Positions 44,865 through 55,429 of a stretch of 64,000 nt of DNA are shown here, piece after piece (within the stretch, counting starts at the first letter, position 1; each line of letters starts with the position of its first letter). The notes below the pieces were generated by a model. That model searched no databases, was not told the DNA's origin, and worked only from the letters and a program-made list of their open reading frames with translations. The stretch covers positions 78,363,241 through 78,427,240 of the forward strand of contig JAYGXS010000003.1 in NCBI GenBank assembly GCA_036362985.1, read 5' to 3'. The translations under genes and the position numbers were made by a program. The stretch is from Ligula intestinalis. Taxonomy: Eukaryota > Platyhelminthes > Cestoda > Diphyllobothriidea > Diphyllobothriidae.

Positions 44865-47205
44865 CTCAACTTGAAAAGTCCACTTGGCAAACATATGTCT
44901 TCGGCAGTTCATCATGGGGCCTGTGCAATTGCATTTATAATGAAAAAAGGGAGTTGGACAGGTCAATTACATATCTTCTAATTAAAATTCATCATTTTCA
45001 CACCACCCGCACGGCGAGATCTGCATGTAGAGGTCATTTATCAATACTCAAAATCGTACCGCTATTTATTTAACTGAGTGCACTTCTTCTTTCAAGTTGA
45101 GAAAATAGAGTCTCCGCTGAACTGCCAAAATTCTAAGTAAAAATAGAGGAAGTCGGAGGAGAAGGAGGAAAAGGAAGATTTATTATGGTTTCTTTTGGAC
45201 AAACGTTTTGGACAGGATTTTATTTAACTCTCGAATAATGGAAGTCATGTTATGGAGACTGTATTTGCTTGCAAAATCGGCCTGTTGGAGAAGGAAAATT
45301 AACGAGTCAAAGTTTATCATTGCACACTATGGGCAACGGTTTATCGCGTTTTTTCCCCAGACAGCCTTCTAATGCCAGTCATTCAACTCGACATGCCGAT
45401 CTCACTATGCGGGCAGTGTTAAAACGATGAGTTTTACTCATAAGAAATAAACCCCGTCCAAATCTTCTATTTTCTCTATCAATGCAACTGTACGGGCCCG
45501 ATGATGAAGTGCCGAACATAGATGTTTGACCAATAGACTTTCCAAATATCCCATTGGATCCAGTGGACTGACGATGATGATGTTGGTGGTGGTGATTATG
45601 ATGATGATGGTGGTGGTGGTGGTGATTATGATGGTGATGAGGATGATGATGATGCACCCCCGATGGAACCCGTCTGTGGACCATCTCTATCCTAGTAACA
45701 CATGCAGATCAAGTGGACAAAATACAGTATAAATCCGACGTATATATTCGGATTTTTCCAGTATGATCTCATGATGTAATCCGCTTGGATTTACTACTGG
45801 GACCCTCTAGCAGAAGGTTCATATAAAGCAACATATTTGAATCATAATCCTTGTGACTGGTAGGTGGTATTTAATTGAGGCTCTTGTCATGGCCAATACA
45901 AAATCAGCGTGGGAACGTTTCGACGTTTGACACTCCGGTGCGAGCATTATCAGCCGGCAGGTTTACCTGAACAACCATTAGTAGTGTCTACGCTCACGGC
46001 TTACTACACCCTGCCCTTATCGATTACCTCTGTTCCAGCCTTTCGGAGTCTACTTGATCCACGTCCCTCCGAGTAGCATATCCAAGCGGATTCCCTCATG
46101 GAATCCTATGGGAAAAATCCGGATACGTATGTCGAATTTATGACGGACTTTGTCCACTTGATCTGCATGTGCTGCTAGGGTACCGAGTGCGTGCGCGCGT
46201 GTCCGCGTGATTCTGGACCTAGCTGGTGTTCAGCGTTTTGATTGGCTGAGCTGTCCTCAATCTACCCGCATGTCTATTGCCTCACCCCGTCCTCATTTGT
46301 CAAGGTTTAACTGCCTCGGCGCCTACGGGGGTAGGAAGAAGGACAACGGCACTCATAGTCTCTTCCCCCGGTCTTTGTCGACATCCCGCTGTGTTCGTGT
46401 GCGCAAAATAGGCGACGATTTGGCCTCATGCCTATCCGTAGGTTACTATCTGACCTCGGATTTGACTGTGCACGTTGGAGTTTTTTGCAGCCGAGAGCCG
46501 CTACCATGTTGCGGCACGGATATGTCAGGCTCGTCGTCTTTACCTTCGAGAGAAACTGAAGACTAAGTAAGGAGATCCAATCAGGTCCATTTTCCCCACC
46601 TATTTTACCGAAAAGGCCAGAATGTAATGCATCCTAAAAGCTCGAAGGGTTGGCCGCTGATCCTAGGGCCTATGAGCATGGCCACACTTATTCTTTCTTA
46701 CTGTGCCAATCAAAAGAGCCCATGTGAATATGATCATGAGTAGAACTGAGGTTTCCTGGTTCAGACTGTTCTTTTTCCCGCGTGGGTAGATGAGTAACTA
46801 ACCCCCACTTCCCTCCCTCTCTCCCAGAAAAAGGCTACGCTGCACGGGGCGCTGGACCGAAACGGGGCTAGGACTGACACACGGTACACGTTGATCGAGT
46901 TCCATTGATTCTGTGCGAGCCTAAAACGACTGCCGAACATTCGTGTGCGTAGCACACCTTTGATGTGAGGTTTGAAATATGATCACTAGTTGTCTGTCTG
47001 ACTCAGAGTCTACCGGGCATTCCACCTCCACAAAAAAGTCAGAGTGTTCCTCACCAGACTCAACCTGCCAAACTTTACTCTGGCTGTTGGACGCTCCCAG
47101 ATCGCTTACGGGACTCCTCCCCGCTTTGGGGCTAAGTCTTGAGCCCCGCCAGTAAACACAGCGTGGCTGTTAATGTAGGCAGATAGACATGACCGAAGTT
47201 ATTCC
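44865..47205. other. Non-coding; triplet microsatellite inside
   Basis: No gene recognised. The 119-codon frame at 46207-46566 overlaps a minus-strand frame and has no domain. A G run lies near 47266, just past the edge. Confidence 0.4.
45571..45654 (+). repeat. (GAT)n/(GGT)n imperfect microsatellite
   Basis: Alternating ATGATG and GGTGGT triplets. The minus-strand frame over it encodes a histidine run, which I take as an artefact. Confidence 0.9.
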
Positions 47206-47209
47206 CTTG

Positions 47210-48240
47210 GCTTTTTCGGTACTTCTCATTTGCACTTGAATTTATTGAGAATAGTAGCTTTCGGAGGGGGGGGGGGTTCCGTCTGACGAGGTAAGTTGTT
47301 TTTCATCAGGACCGAGAGTTAAGCTGCAATGGCTCCGATTCGCTCTCACAGACGCAAATACTAAGAATATCGGCTCACGTGTATGTAACACGCACAAACT
47401 GACTGACGGGTATTATTAACCATCGCAGCCGTATCCATCTCCGGTCGTCCTGAGGTTGCCTTGTCACCGGAGCCAGGTGAGGGAGAAGAGAATGCGATGG
47501 ACGCTTCACAGGGCTGCTTCAGCCTTAACATATTCACAGGCAAGTCATAGTCGCTGCGTTCACGCTTGCGACAGTAGAGTTGTTGTTATTGGCGTATCGT
47601 GCGGAATACTTTACCAGGTTAGGAGAATCATGCAAGACTAATGTTGTACCGGTGGCATCTGTGTGATGTCACCGTCGAATAATGTATTTTGGGATCCCCA
47701 GGAAGAACACAACAAGAAGGGTGTCACTTTGAAAGCCATCCGGGGAAAGTTTATTGCGTAGAAAAACCCGCAGTTGCTGTCTCGAGTGGCAATTGTGCCG
47801 CTGGCGTTGTCCAGGGCTGAATGTCCCGTCGCGGGTCGAAGCCCCTGCCTGAAGTTAACTGGCTGTGTGTTTAGTCCGTATTGCATTTTACTGTCTGAGA
47901 TGTAAAATTCGTCTATAAGTGACTGTCAAGCGCGTTTGTTTACAGCATGATCGGACGAGTTGGCATAAGGTCACCGGCTCTGTGGCACACTTAAGTGGCC
48001 CTTGAGGCGTTGCGACTAGTCGGGCACGCGCGTGGGCTTGCGTGCGTGTGCACACATATGTGTGTGTGCATCCGGTCCAGTGGTTTAAGGTCATCGCGTG
48101 GGGAGAGTCACAACGAGGATACAAGACTTTGCGGCAGTCCGCATTGACAAAGGAATCATTGTGACAGTCGGCCACAGGCACGATGCCTCAGGACAGCCTG
48201 CAAGGTCATACTGGCATTCGGTTGGACTAGGCTCCTAACA
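47210..48240 (+). repeat. Family K, 1.03-kb repeat, direct arm
   Basis: Matches the reverse complement of 59020-60045 almost base for base over about 1 kb: TTCTCATTTGCACTTGAATT, CCGTATCCATCTCCGGTCGT, CACCGTCGAATAATG, AGGAAGAACACAACAAGAAG, GTCGCGGGTCGAAGCCCC, CCGGTCCAGTGGTTTAAGGT. No frame longer than about 100 codons is shared, and there is no RT or transposase motif. Divergent relatives are at 5.86 and 21.1 kb. It could be a non-autonomous element or LTR-like unit; the class is open. Confidence 0.85.
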
Positions 48241-48244
48241 AATA

Positions 48245-48500
48245 ATACTGATAAAGTCTTCCGCAACTCACGCCTCAGTAAGCTCCCTTAAGGAGGATGT
48301 GCCTTTCCGAGCATGGCCATTTCGCACAGTTTTCACAAGTCTTCGACAAGGAGAAGATCGAACGACCGATCATTTGAATTCACACCGGATGATACCCCGT
48401 TGATCCACGATAAAGTGTTTTAGCGCTATTCAAATTAATCAATATTCCATTTCACGAAACCGCACAGTGAATCTCCTTTTAGGCTGAGCGATTATTCCCT
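48245..48500. other. Non-coding spacer
   Basis: Nothing recognised. Confidence 0.35.
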
Positions 48501-48504
48501 GAAA

Positions 48505-48796
48505 CTATAAGGTGCATGGCATATATCGATAACTGCAGCAGAAACATTGGCCACAAATTGTAACTATAATATTTGGAGGTATTGAATGTACAGGCAATGC
48601 GCCATAGCGATGCAACTCAAATACACAGTGCGCCAAAGCTAAAATATAATCGGTCTCCATCTGAAGTACGTGGTTGCTGCATTCTATTGACTTCTGCATG
48701 GAGTCCTCGACCTTGGAAATCATGCTTTTGAAGATATATTGTCCACATTCATTTCCTTGAACCACAATACTTTGGCCGACATTTTGATATCCATTT
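48505..48796 (-). CDS. Candidate internal or terminal exon, function unknown
   Basis: On the minus strand a splice-acceptor-like TTTCCTTTTAG ends at 48797. It opens directly into a frame of about 97 codons that reads NGYQNVGQSIVVQGNECGQ, then YIFKSMISKVEDSMQKSIEC, then HVLQMETDYILALAHCVFEL, and stops at 48505. The middle is rich in polar and hydrophobic residues in a helix-like pattern. I do not recognise a family. A possible donor (CCTGTACAT) lies within the frame. No neighbouring exon was found, so chance remains likely. Confidence 0.25.
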
Positions 48797-48799
48797 CTA

Positions 48800-48955
48800 A
48801 AAGGAAATATTTGAAAGCGTGATCGCTCTGCTTATTTTCTTGGTGGCGGTATAAACCATGTAGCCAAGATAAAAGCAGGAGTGAAGGCTCTATACGGCAG
48901 CATAACGGGTATTATTTTGCACTGACTGAATCAAGGGTTTAATAGTTGATAAGAA
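48800..48955. other. Non-coding spacer
   Basis: Nothing recognised apart from the acceptor-like bases noted for the candidate exon. Confidence 0.3.
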
Positions 48956-48959
48956 ATCC

Positions 48960-49330
48960 CCAGTTCATGGAATTCATTTGATTCACTTGCGGTGGTGGGG
49001 GGATTTGAACACGAGCCAACGCTTGAAATCAACCTCCAGACCACACTATAGTCTGTGAATGCGACAATTCTCACCACCTGAATGCTGTCTATAATAAACG
49101 TCGAGTTTGAGCTGATTCGAATAATTCTTTTCTGACTCATTTGTGAAAATTGACGGGATTCGAACCCACGAAGACAAAGACGGCGGCTTTTATACAGCTT
49201 ATGCTCTATCCAACCGAGCTACCAGCTCCTCGCCGGTAGCCATTACTTTACTCAAATTCAGATGAAGTTACCCGCTCAGCCTATTGCAACGTAAAGTGTC
49301 CACTAATTTTGATACATTAAGCTGACCAAG
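48960..49330 (-). repeat. tRNA-derived SINE B relative with two tRNA-like heads
   Basis: The head at about 49236-49150 has an A box TAGCTCGGTTGG (49221-49210) and a perfect B box GGTTCGAATCC (49166-49156). Both fit RNA polymerase III internal promoter consensus. A second, poorer tRNA-like block at about 49075-48985 has GTGTTCAAATCC and GTGGTG/CACCAC ends that can pair. The intervening bases do not give a normal anticodon arm in either, so I call SINE heads, not tRNA genes. Confidence 0.65.
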
Positions 49331-49334
49331 CAAG

Positions 49335-50265
49335 CTGGCTTGCCAAAGTAATCAATCTGGTGAATTTTAGAGTAATTGCTCAGGAAATCCTGCTCCGGCA
49401 GTCGGATAATTGAACCAGCATTGGTGACTTTTGTTTCATTATAATCCAAACTCGATAGATCACTATAGACTAGACCACCGAACGGTAAACTGTCTTCGAA
49501 ACTATGCCTATTTTTTTCCCGACTGGGCCAAACTTACTAGTAAAAACTGTGCAAATTCCCTAATATCTAAGTGTGCCTGGTAGTAATTAGAGAGATTGTT
49601 TATTGGCTGCTTAGGGAGTCATGCTTGAACAGTAGTCAGCTTACTGCATTGGTGGTGTACGCCTTAGTTAAGGTAATAAAGTCACCCTATTGGATTTAGT
49701 TTGCGGCTATCTACAAGACAGGTGTAAAGGGCAGGCTGTTCAAAGGCGGACGCTTGAGCTTGACCAGCGTCTTTCAGTCGAGCTGAAAACGAATAACTGC
49801 TGCATATATGCCTTGGTGAAATAGTTGGGGCCAGGTTGAGTCACCATAACTGTCTGGCTGAGGCCATAGTTTTGATTCCTGTTCAGACATGCTTGCATGC
49901 CTGATGTAGGCTGGAAGGCGTCCGTAGTAAGCAAACGTCCAGTGAACAGGCACTGTTTCAGATAAGCTCACAGTTTGCCGAGAATATCTGAGTTGGAAGA
50001 ACCATGAGACGTTTTCCATATCGGGCTGGTTGGTCTTCTGGAAGTTAGTCCGGAGAATGTCAATTCTAGGTCGTCTAGAACGTTCCAGTACCCAGTCAGA
50101 ACAAGGACCCTTTCAAAGACTACATTCCTCCGCCTTTACTCATCATCACGTCAACTATCCAAACTGGATTTTTCAGTTGGTGGTGGTCATTTTCTCGTAA
50201 GAAGTGGCGGTATGGATGACTTGTATGGCTGCTTATCAAGACAAGGTGACAGGAATATCAAGTAA
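49335..50265. other. Non-coding, no recognisable feature
   Basis: Nothing recognised. Confidence 0.4.
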
Positions 50266-50269
50266 TGTA

Positions 50270-50800
50270 TGTAGATTTGCGCCAAATTAGCTTCAAGACT
50301 AAGATGAAGGGGACGGTAAGGTTAAAGCCAGGTTGGGTTGGGAGTGGGAATTATTTTAAAGATCGAGGTATGGGTTCGCGTCAATTGGAGGGTTGAGAAC
50401 TAGGTTACGGCTGGGCTTATAATTAAGTTTAGCGTTTATTTTTATTTCAGAAGATAAATTGGCGAACATACGTTTGTTTTCGATAAATTCTCGTCAGGCC
50501 TTTACATTTATATGGTATGAATAAACTATGGTGGTTGGTGGACAGATGAAGTGTTATCGTTGTCACTGTGGGGAGGAGTGGGGAGGAAGGGGGGTGAGGG
50601 GGGAGGTTGGGGGATTTGAGATCAGAGTGTCAATGTCTAGACGGCCCGGCGTCCGGGACCGCCGAAGACCGACGAGAATTTATCGAAAACAAACGTATGT
50701 TCGCCAATTTATCTTCTGAAATTGTCAATGGGAATTTTCGAAAAGTTTATTTTTATGTTAGCATTAGTGTAAGGCTTAAGACAGAGGGATATTTAGCCTC
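50270..50800. repeat. Degenerate GGTTA-like tract split by an insertion
   Basis: 50290-50440 has AAGGTTAAAG, AGGTTGGGTTGGG, GGGTTGAGAAC, AGGTTACGG and similar words. Related words resume after 50744 (ATGTTAGCATTAGTGTAAGG). The inverted-repeat element at 50446-50744 appears to interrupt one tract. Confidence 0.5.
50444..50722. mobile_element. Foldback element with 52-bp perfect inverted repeats
   Basis: 50444-50495 and 50671-50722 are exact reverse complements over all 52 bases. They enclose a 175-bp G-rich spacer (50496-50670). A 12-bp word GTTTATTTTTAT occurs just outside on both sides (50434-50445 and 50745-50756) and could be a target duplication or part of the host tract. There is no coding capacity. 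The perfect match suggests a recent origin or gene conversion between the arms. Confidence 0.85.
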
Positions 50801-50804
50801 CCTG

Positions 50805-51710
50805 TGATTGCTCGCCAGTTCACCTATTTTAAGTGGGCGGAACGGTTCTTATTACCGTGTCCTGTTAAGCCATCCTTACCTGCATTTCTGTCTGAATACG
50901 TACACATCCTGAAATTCAGCGCAAAGTCATCCCTGTCTTAATGCTACCCAAAGGGGTTTGCGGTGCATCTGCGATAGGTCGAAACAGTATTCCAGACGGG
51001 TTCGCAGCACCTGTTTATCTGGTTGTATGGAGTCCGCTTGAGGCCACAATTACCCTCACAAATGCACCTGTTGACACCCTTTAGACGCAGACGCTTTTAC
51101 TTCATCTAATTCGCGCTGCCAAATCCTATCTTTCGCTGACGGAGATGCCCTGACAGTTGTCAGAGCAGAGATTGAGGTCGACGGTCGGGACTCCGAACTT
51201 ACGGCACGCCAGTGCGGCCTTCCCTATAATCAATCTGACGTGTTCGTTAGTATCACAAGGCATGCGGAGGTGTGGCTTTCAAAGGCCATTAACTGATTGG
51301 ATAATTCGCGCCCGTTCTCAGAACTGATGATCAGGCTGTAATGGCTCCTTCGTAAGGCAGCTTTTTTGCCAGCGCTGAGTCTTACAAACAGGTAGTGTGG
51401 ACCAGGGTGTGTATGACAAGCCTAGGCGTTTTTCTGGCTTTGTCAATCAGTGTGCCTATGCTCAATTACAAACTTTTTGGCACCATCCTGCCATCGGAGT
51501 CAGGTGGATGGGGAAGGACAAAGTGAGGTAGATGCCATGAAAGTCCACCTAACTCCAAACCTATTGCCGCACAAGTCACTAGTACTGCGTGCATTTCGTA
51601 GAATATTCGGTGGAGGTTGTAGCGTGCGAGGATCGAACTGTCTTTTAGCGGGAGATTGTCCACACCTAAAAACGATAGCCTACATGAACATTGCAATGGT
51701 TGCTAATAGA
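50805..51710. other. Non-coding; family E scraps
   Basis: Family E-like phrases at 51165-51200 (GAGATTGAGGTCGACGGTCG) and 51480-51560 (GGAGTCAGGTGGATGGGGAA, AGGTAGATGCCATGAAAGTC), and CAGGCTGTAATGGCTCCTTC near 51330. No gene recognised. Confidence 0.5.
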
Positions 51711-51714
51711 GGAG

Positions 51715-52225
51715 AATATGCGAGTTCCAGGAAGCAGTTCAGAAGAAGAACATGCGATCACTGGAACAAGAGATTTATTTTCTGACGTTTTGGATTCCGT
51801 CGAGAATCCTTAATCGACAGTCATCAACAAGCGCAACGATTTGGCGTTCATATACGGTGTACTGAGACATTTCCTGAGCAAAAGAGTCAGTCACATGGGA
51901 AGGACTGGGTGCAACAACAACTCCGACGACAGCGGGCATTATTGTCGCGCAATTACCAAACCCGCATCCAAGCAAACTGTGGCAATCAATGAGCCATCAC
52001 CGCACCAATTAAGACCTCAAGCGGTGGCTACGAGAACTGACAATTATAGTACGCATGCGGATTACCGCTACGAACTATAAATACCATGCAACCTCTGCAT
52101 GTATCACCCTTATCTGCGCATGTCTCCGACTTTCCTACGATTACCTATGAGTAAGGATTCTCGACAGAATCCGAAACGTCAGAAAAATAAATTATTGTTC
52201 CAGTGATCGCATCTTCTCCTTTTGA
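51715..52225. repeat. Two family D copies in inverted orientation
   Basis: The left copy (51715-51830) is on the minus strand and the right copy (about 52085-52225) on the plus strand. Each has the GGATTC/GAATCC hairpin, then (G/A)AAACGTC, A-rich tail and TTCCAGTGATCGCAT end. About 260 bp of unrelated sequence with no domain lies between them. Together they look like an element with about 80-bp inverted termini. Confidence 0.7.
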
Positions 52226-52229
52226 ATTG

Positions 52230-52725
52230 CAATGGTTAACCGGATCGCCGCCAAGACCAACCAGCCTGTCGGATCATGGCTCTGCGGTCAGCAGTTTAAT
52301 TTTATGCTCTGCTTGTGTGTTCCAATACCACCACCACCACCACCGCAAGTGGGTCAAACGAATTCCACGTAAACACACGCCTATGCTCAATTCCAACAAG
52401 TTATCACAATGTCGGCTATTTTAAGTGGGTTAGGTGGCCATCCCTGCGGAACCATTCATTACTGATATGCCATCGAAGCAAACTCCGCAAAAAAACAGCA
52501 AGCAAAATAAGTGCAAAATGAGCCTGCGTACTCTCGACCTTCTAACCAGCTGAGGCGGTGACGAAGAGTTTTTGAGGTTGTCCCCTTGAAGCGGGACAAA
52601 CAGTGAGCAACTGAATAACTGCTTGACGGCTGTCCATGTCCTCTCAGTATGCAGATCGGCACAAACAGGGAGGCCAGATGAGGGTACGACAGTCATTATT
52701 CGGGTAGCGCTCCAATTAAAAATGT
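52230..52725. other. Non-coding, no recognisable feature
   Basis: An ACC repeat near 52330. Overlapping frames lack domains. Confidence 0.4.
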
Positions 52726-52729
52726 TGAA

Positions 52730-52990
52730 CATTGGGGAGGGGGCATGGTGGCACGCGTAGGAGCGACCTTGGCCGCGCCAGCCACCTGCGCCCGACTCCG
52801 CCTCCAGTCTTCTTGACTCTGCTTTGACCCCGGGCGCAGGTGGATGAGGGAAGATAGCGTGTGGTTGATGCGGCGCAAGTCGTCTATTGCTTAAAAGTAA
52901 TTCACGCGTAAGTCATCGTCCCTGTACCACCTTATTGGGAAGCATACGGTGGACATTATCGAAACCGATGGTCAAACTGTCTTTTCTGTA
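52730..52990 (-). repeat. Dispersed repeat, family E
   Basis: Minus strand order: TTTGACCATCGGTTTCGATA, GACGATGACTTACGCGTGAA, TTTTAAGCAATAGACGACTT, CTTCCCTCATCCACCTGCGC, GAAGACTGGAGGCGGAGTCG. Confidence 0.65.
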
Positions 52991-52994
52991 GGTA

Positions 52995-53670
52995 GGCATT
53001 TCAGGGCGTTTACTCGCGAATTTTCAGCTATGGGCACTAAAAAAACAGGGTGCCAGATCTGTCTGCTGAGTAGGTTACCGGACGAGCAAATATAAATTAA
53101 CATTGGAGTTCCATGTACTTTGTGTGTGGCAGAAAAGAACGAGCTTAGTCAAATACCAGATTATTTTCGAAACCCAGAAATGAGAAAATCGTCAGCCCTT
53201 CCAGTTCAGAGACGAATTAAGCTCTTCGAAAAGACCAGTGAACTAACGGGTTGGGATGGCTTCTGGTTTTTTTCTCCCCTTATATAGTCCTCGAGGCCAC
53301 ACGGGCGCTTTTGGCTGCCTGATTTTTCTATCGATGAGTTGCCTGAAAATCTTACAAATCAAGTGTTTTATTCCTGGTTTTTAGGTGATGTCTACCACCC
53401 AATCTGTCCTGATCACATCACACGGAATCTCCCTTAAGCAGGAATAAGAATCAATGCATTTTGCTCGACGTTTGATTTCGCTTTCGGTTGCTCGACCGTT
53501 AGCTTAGCATTTTGTTGATCTAAGCCTTCCTTCTCTGTTTTCATTGTTCCCCTTTTATATTCTGGGTTGATTTTTAAAAGTAATTTTTACATCGGCCTGG
53601 CTCGCCGCAAGGTCGGGCGTGATGTAAAAGTCTTCTCAGGTGCTTCCAGTCGGTACGTGACTCCAGGACA
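52995..53670. other. Non-coding, no recognisable feature
   Basis: Nothing recognised before the LINE fragment begins. Confidence 0.4.
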
Positions 53671-53676
53671 TGGCCC

Positions 53677-54875
53677 AACCAAGCCAGATTCGGCACAGGG
53701 CGTGGATTTGCGGATCGGGTATTTGCGCTGAGGCGCATTCTAGAATTCCGCCATAGCTACCACCAACCGACGGTCGTTTGCTTTGTAGAGTTTGCCGCTC
53801 CATTCGATTCCATCCATCGTGAGTCCCTGTGGCGAAGAATGGAACTGGATGGAGTGCCGACCAAACTCATTGCCATGATTATGGCCTGCTATCGGTCCAC
53901 CACAACCTCTCAACCGTTCGGTATCCGGTCCGGTGTCCGACAGGGCTGCGTCCTATCACCCATTCTGTTTAACTACGTCATTGGTTGGATTCTCGGGAAG
54001 GCCCTACATGGAGAGGACGATGTTGCGCTTGCACCAGCACGCCAGCTAACTGATCTTGACTACGCCTATGATATTGCGCTTCTAACCTCAAGCTTTGTTG
54101 GTCTACAGTCGCGGTTAATTGAGATCTCTTTATCGGTTGGCATGTCCATAAATTCCGGAAATACTAATTTATTCTCGAGCTGCATCCCTGACCAGGAGAA
54201 GGCACCCCTGGGTATTAATGGCCATCAACTTGAGGAAGCAGACAGCTTTAAATACCTCGGGACGAGGCTGCTACCAAATGGGCAGAACAAGGACGACATT
54301 GTCTCCCGTATCGACGCTGCTCACTGGCTTTTCTCAGTCCTTCGAAAGCTCCTATGGATCCGGCATGACATTTCTATCGTCACGAAGATTTGTGTATACC
54401 GTGCATCCATCCGGTCAGTCCTCCTCTATGGATGTGAATGCTGGGCTTTGCGCGCTAAAGATGAACGAAGACTGCAGGTCTTTAACCACTGATGTCTGAG
54501 GACCATCCTGCGAGTTAAATATAGCGAATTTATCTCGAACGAGGCAGTCCGCACCCAGTGGGATCATATCGTGAGGATATCTCAGGCCATTTACGAAGAC
54601 GACTGAGGGGGTTTGGACAAGTTCTGCATCGTCCGCCCCACGAGCTAAGCTATGTCGCCCTCGGTTCGGTGCCACAGCCCAAAACTCGGCTTCACACCGT
54701 CCGTCAAGACATGGAAGCAGTTTTTGGACCTTCTATCTTCGGTCTCCGTCGCTGAAGAAGGGACTGGGTGGAGCTCTCCATATCCGCTGCCACCAATCAT
54801 CACGTATGGAGAGGTACCGTTCGTGACATCATTGGGGCTGGCTAGATCAGGCATGATCACAGCCGTAACAAGTAT
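53677..54875 (+). pseudogene. RTE-like LINE reverse transcriptase fragment
   Basis: Open from about 53680 to a stop at 54492: QARFGTGRGFADRVF (RT motif 2 region), ESLWRRMELDGVPTKL, then SGVRQGCVLSPILFN (motif with QG-LSP-LFN), then TDLDYAYDIALLTSSF, KYLGTRLLPNG and LLYGCECWALRAKDERRL. The catalytic YADD is changed to YAYD, which should inactivate the RT. The C-terminal region continues with stops and indels to about 54845 (GTVRDIIGAG). The copy is 5'-truncated, lacking the endonuclease. It is the same family as 19630-20535, and each copy is broken in different places. Confidence 0.9.
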
Positions 54876-55029
54876 ATCCTTTGCATGTAGTACACACACG
54901 TACGACAATATTCAAGTTTCCACGTAGACTTATAGTAGCTACTCTTGATTCAGAACATTACGTACACTCCTAGAGGCAGGCAGTAAATTTCTGTCAGTCC
55001 TTTTAATCAATAAATACCTAAGTACTACC

Positions 55030-55425
55030 TGACAAACAATGAACGCTTCCTCGTAGGTGTTATGCGAAAATGAGCGGCCGTTTTTTCTGCTCTCCACTCG
55101 CATGTTTTTTTGTATATACATCGGTTGGCCCCTGACACCCATTACAACCTCTCTTTGCTTACTCAAACTACAAAAATGAGGCCATTAGCGCCCGACGCTA
55201 GCACTGATTTGAAGAAAGTACAATGCTGCGTATATTTTGTAATTCATCCGAGGAGATTCTTCATGATGTCGGCAATTGCAGTCTTCGCCCACGATGCACT
55301 GTTTATGAGTTCCCGCTGTTAGTTGGTCCGTTGGTGCTTACTTTTACTCCAAGTGAAGGAAGGACGCTTTTGCAGAACATATAATAATAATAAGTTGTAT
55401 ATTTCAGGCCCAGTGGGCCTCATCA
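55030..55425 (+). repeat. SINE-like family H, copy 2
   Basis: CTCTCCACTCGCATGTTTTT, GTATATACATCGGTTGGCC, an ATG followed by CCCGACGCTAGCACTGATTT, GGACGCTTTTGCAGAA, ending in (AAT)n near 55380. Same landmark order as the 40.74, 57.2 and 58.56 kb copies. Confidence 0.7.
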
Positions 55426-55429
55426 ATAA

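Noticed and set aside
45379..45684. Histidine-rich minus-strand frame resembling a metal-binding protein
   Set aside because: The histidines come from an ATG/GTG triplet microsatellite, with no supporting domain around it.
49150..49236. Possible functional tRNA gene with good A and B boxes
   Set aside because: The anticodon arm is not normal and the head is embedded in a repeat shared with other loci, so it is a SINE head.
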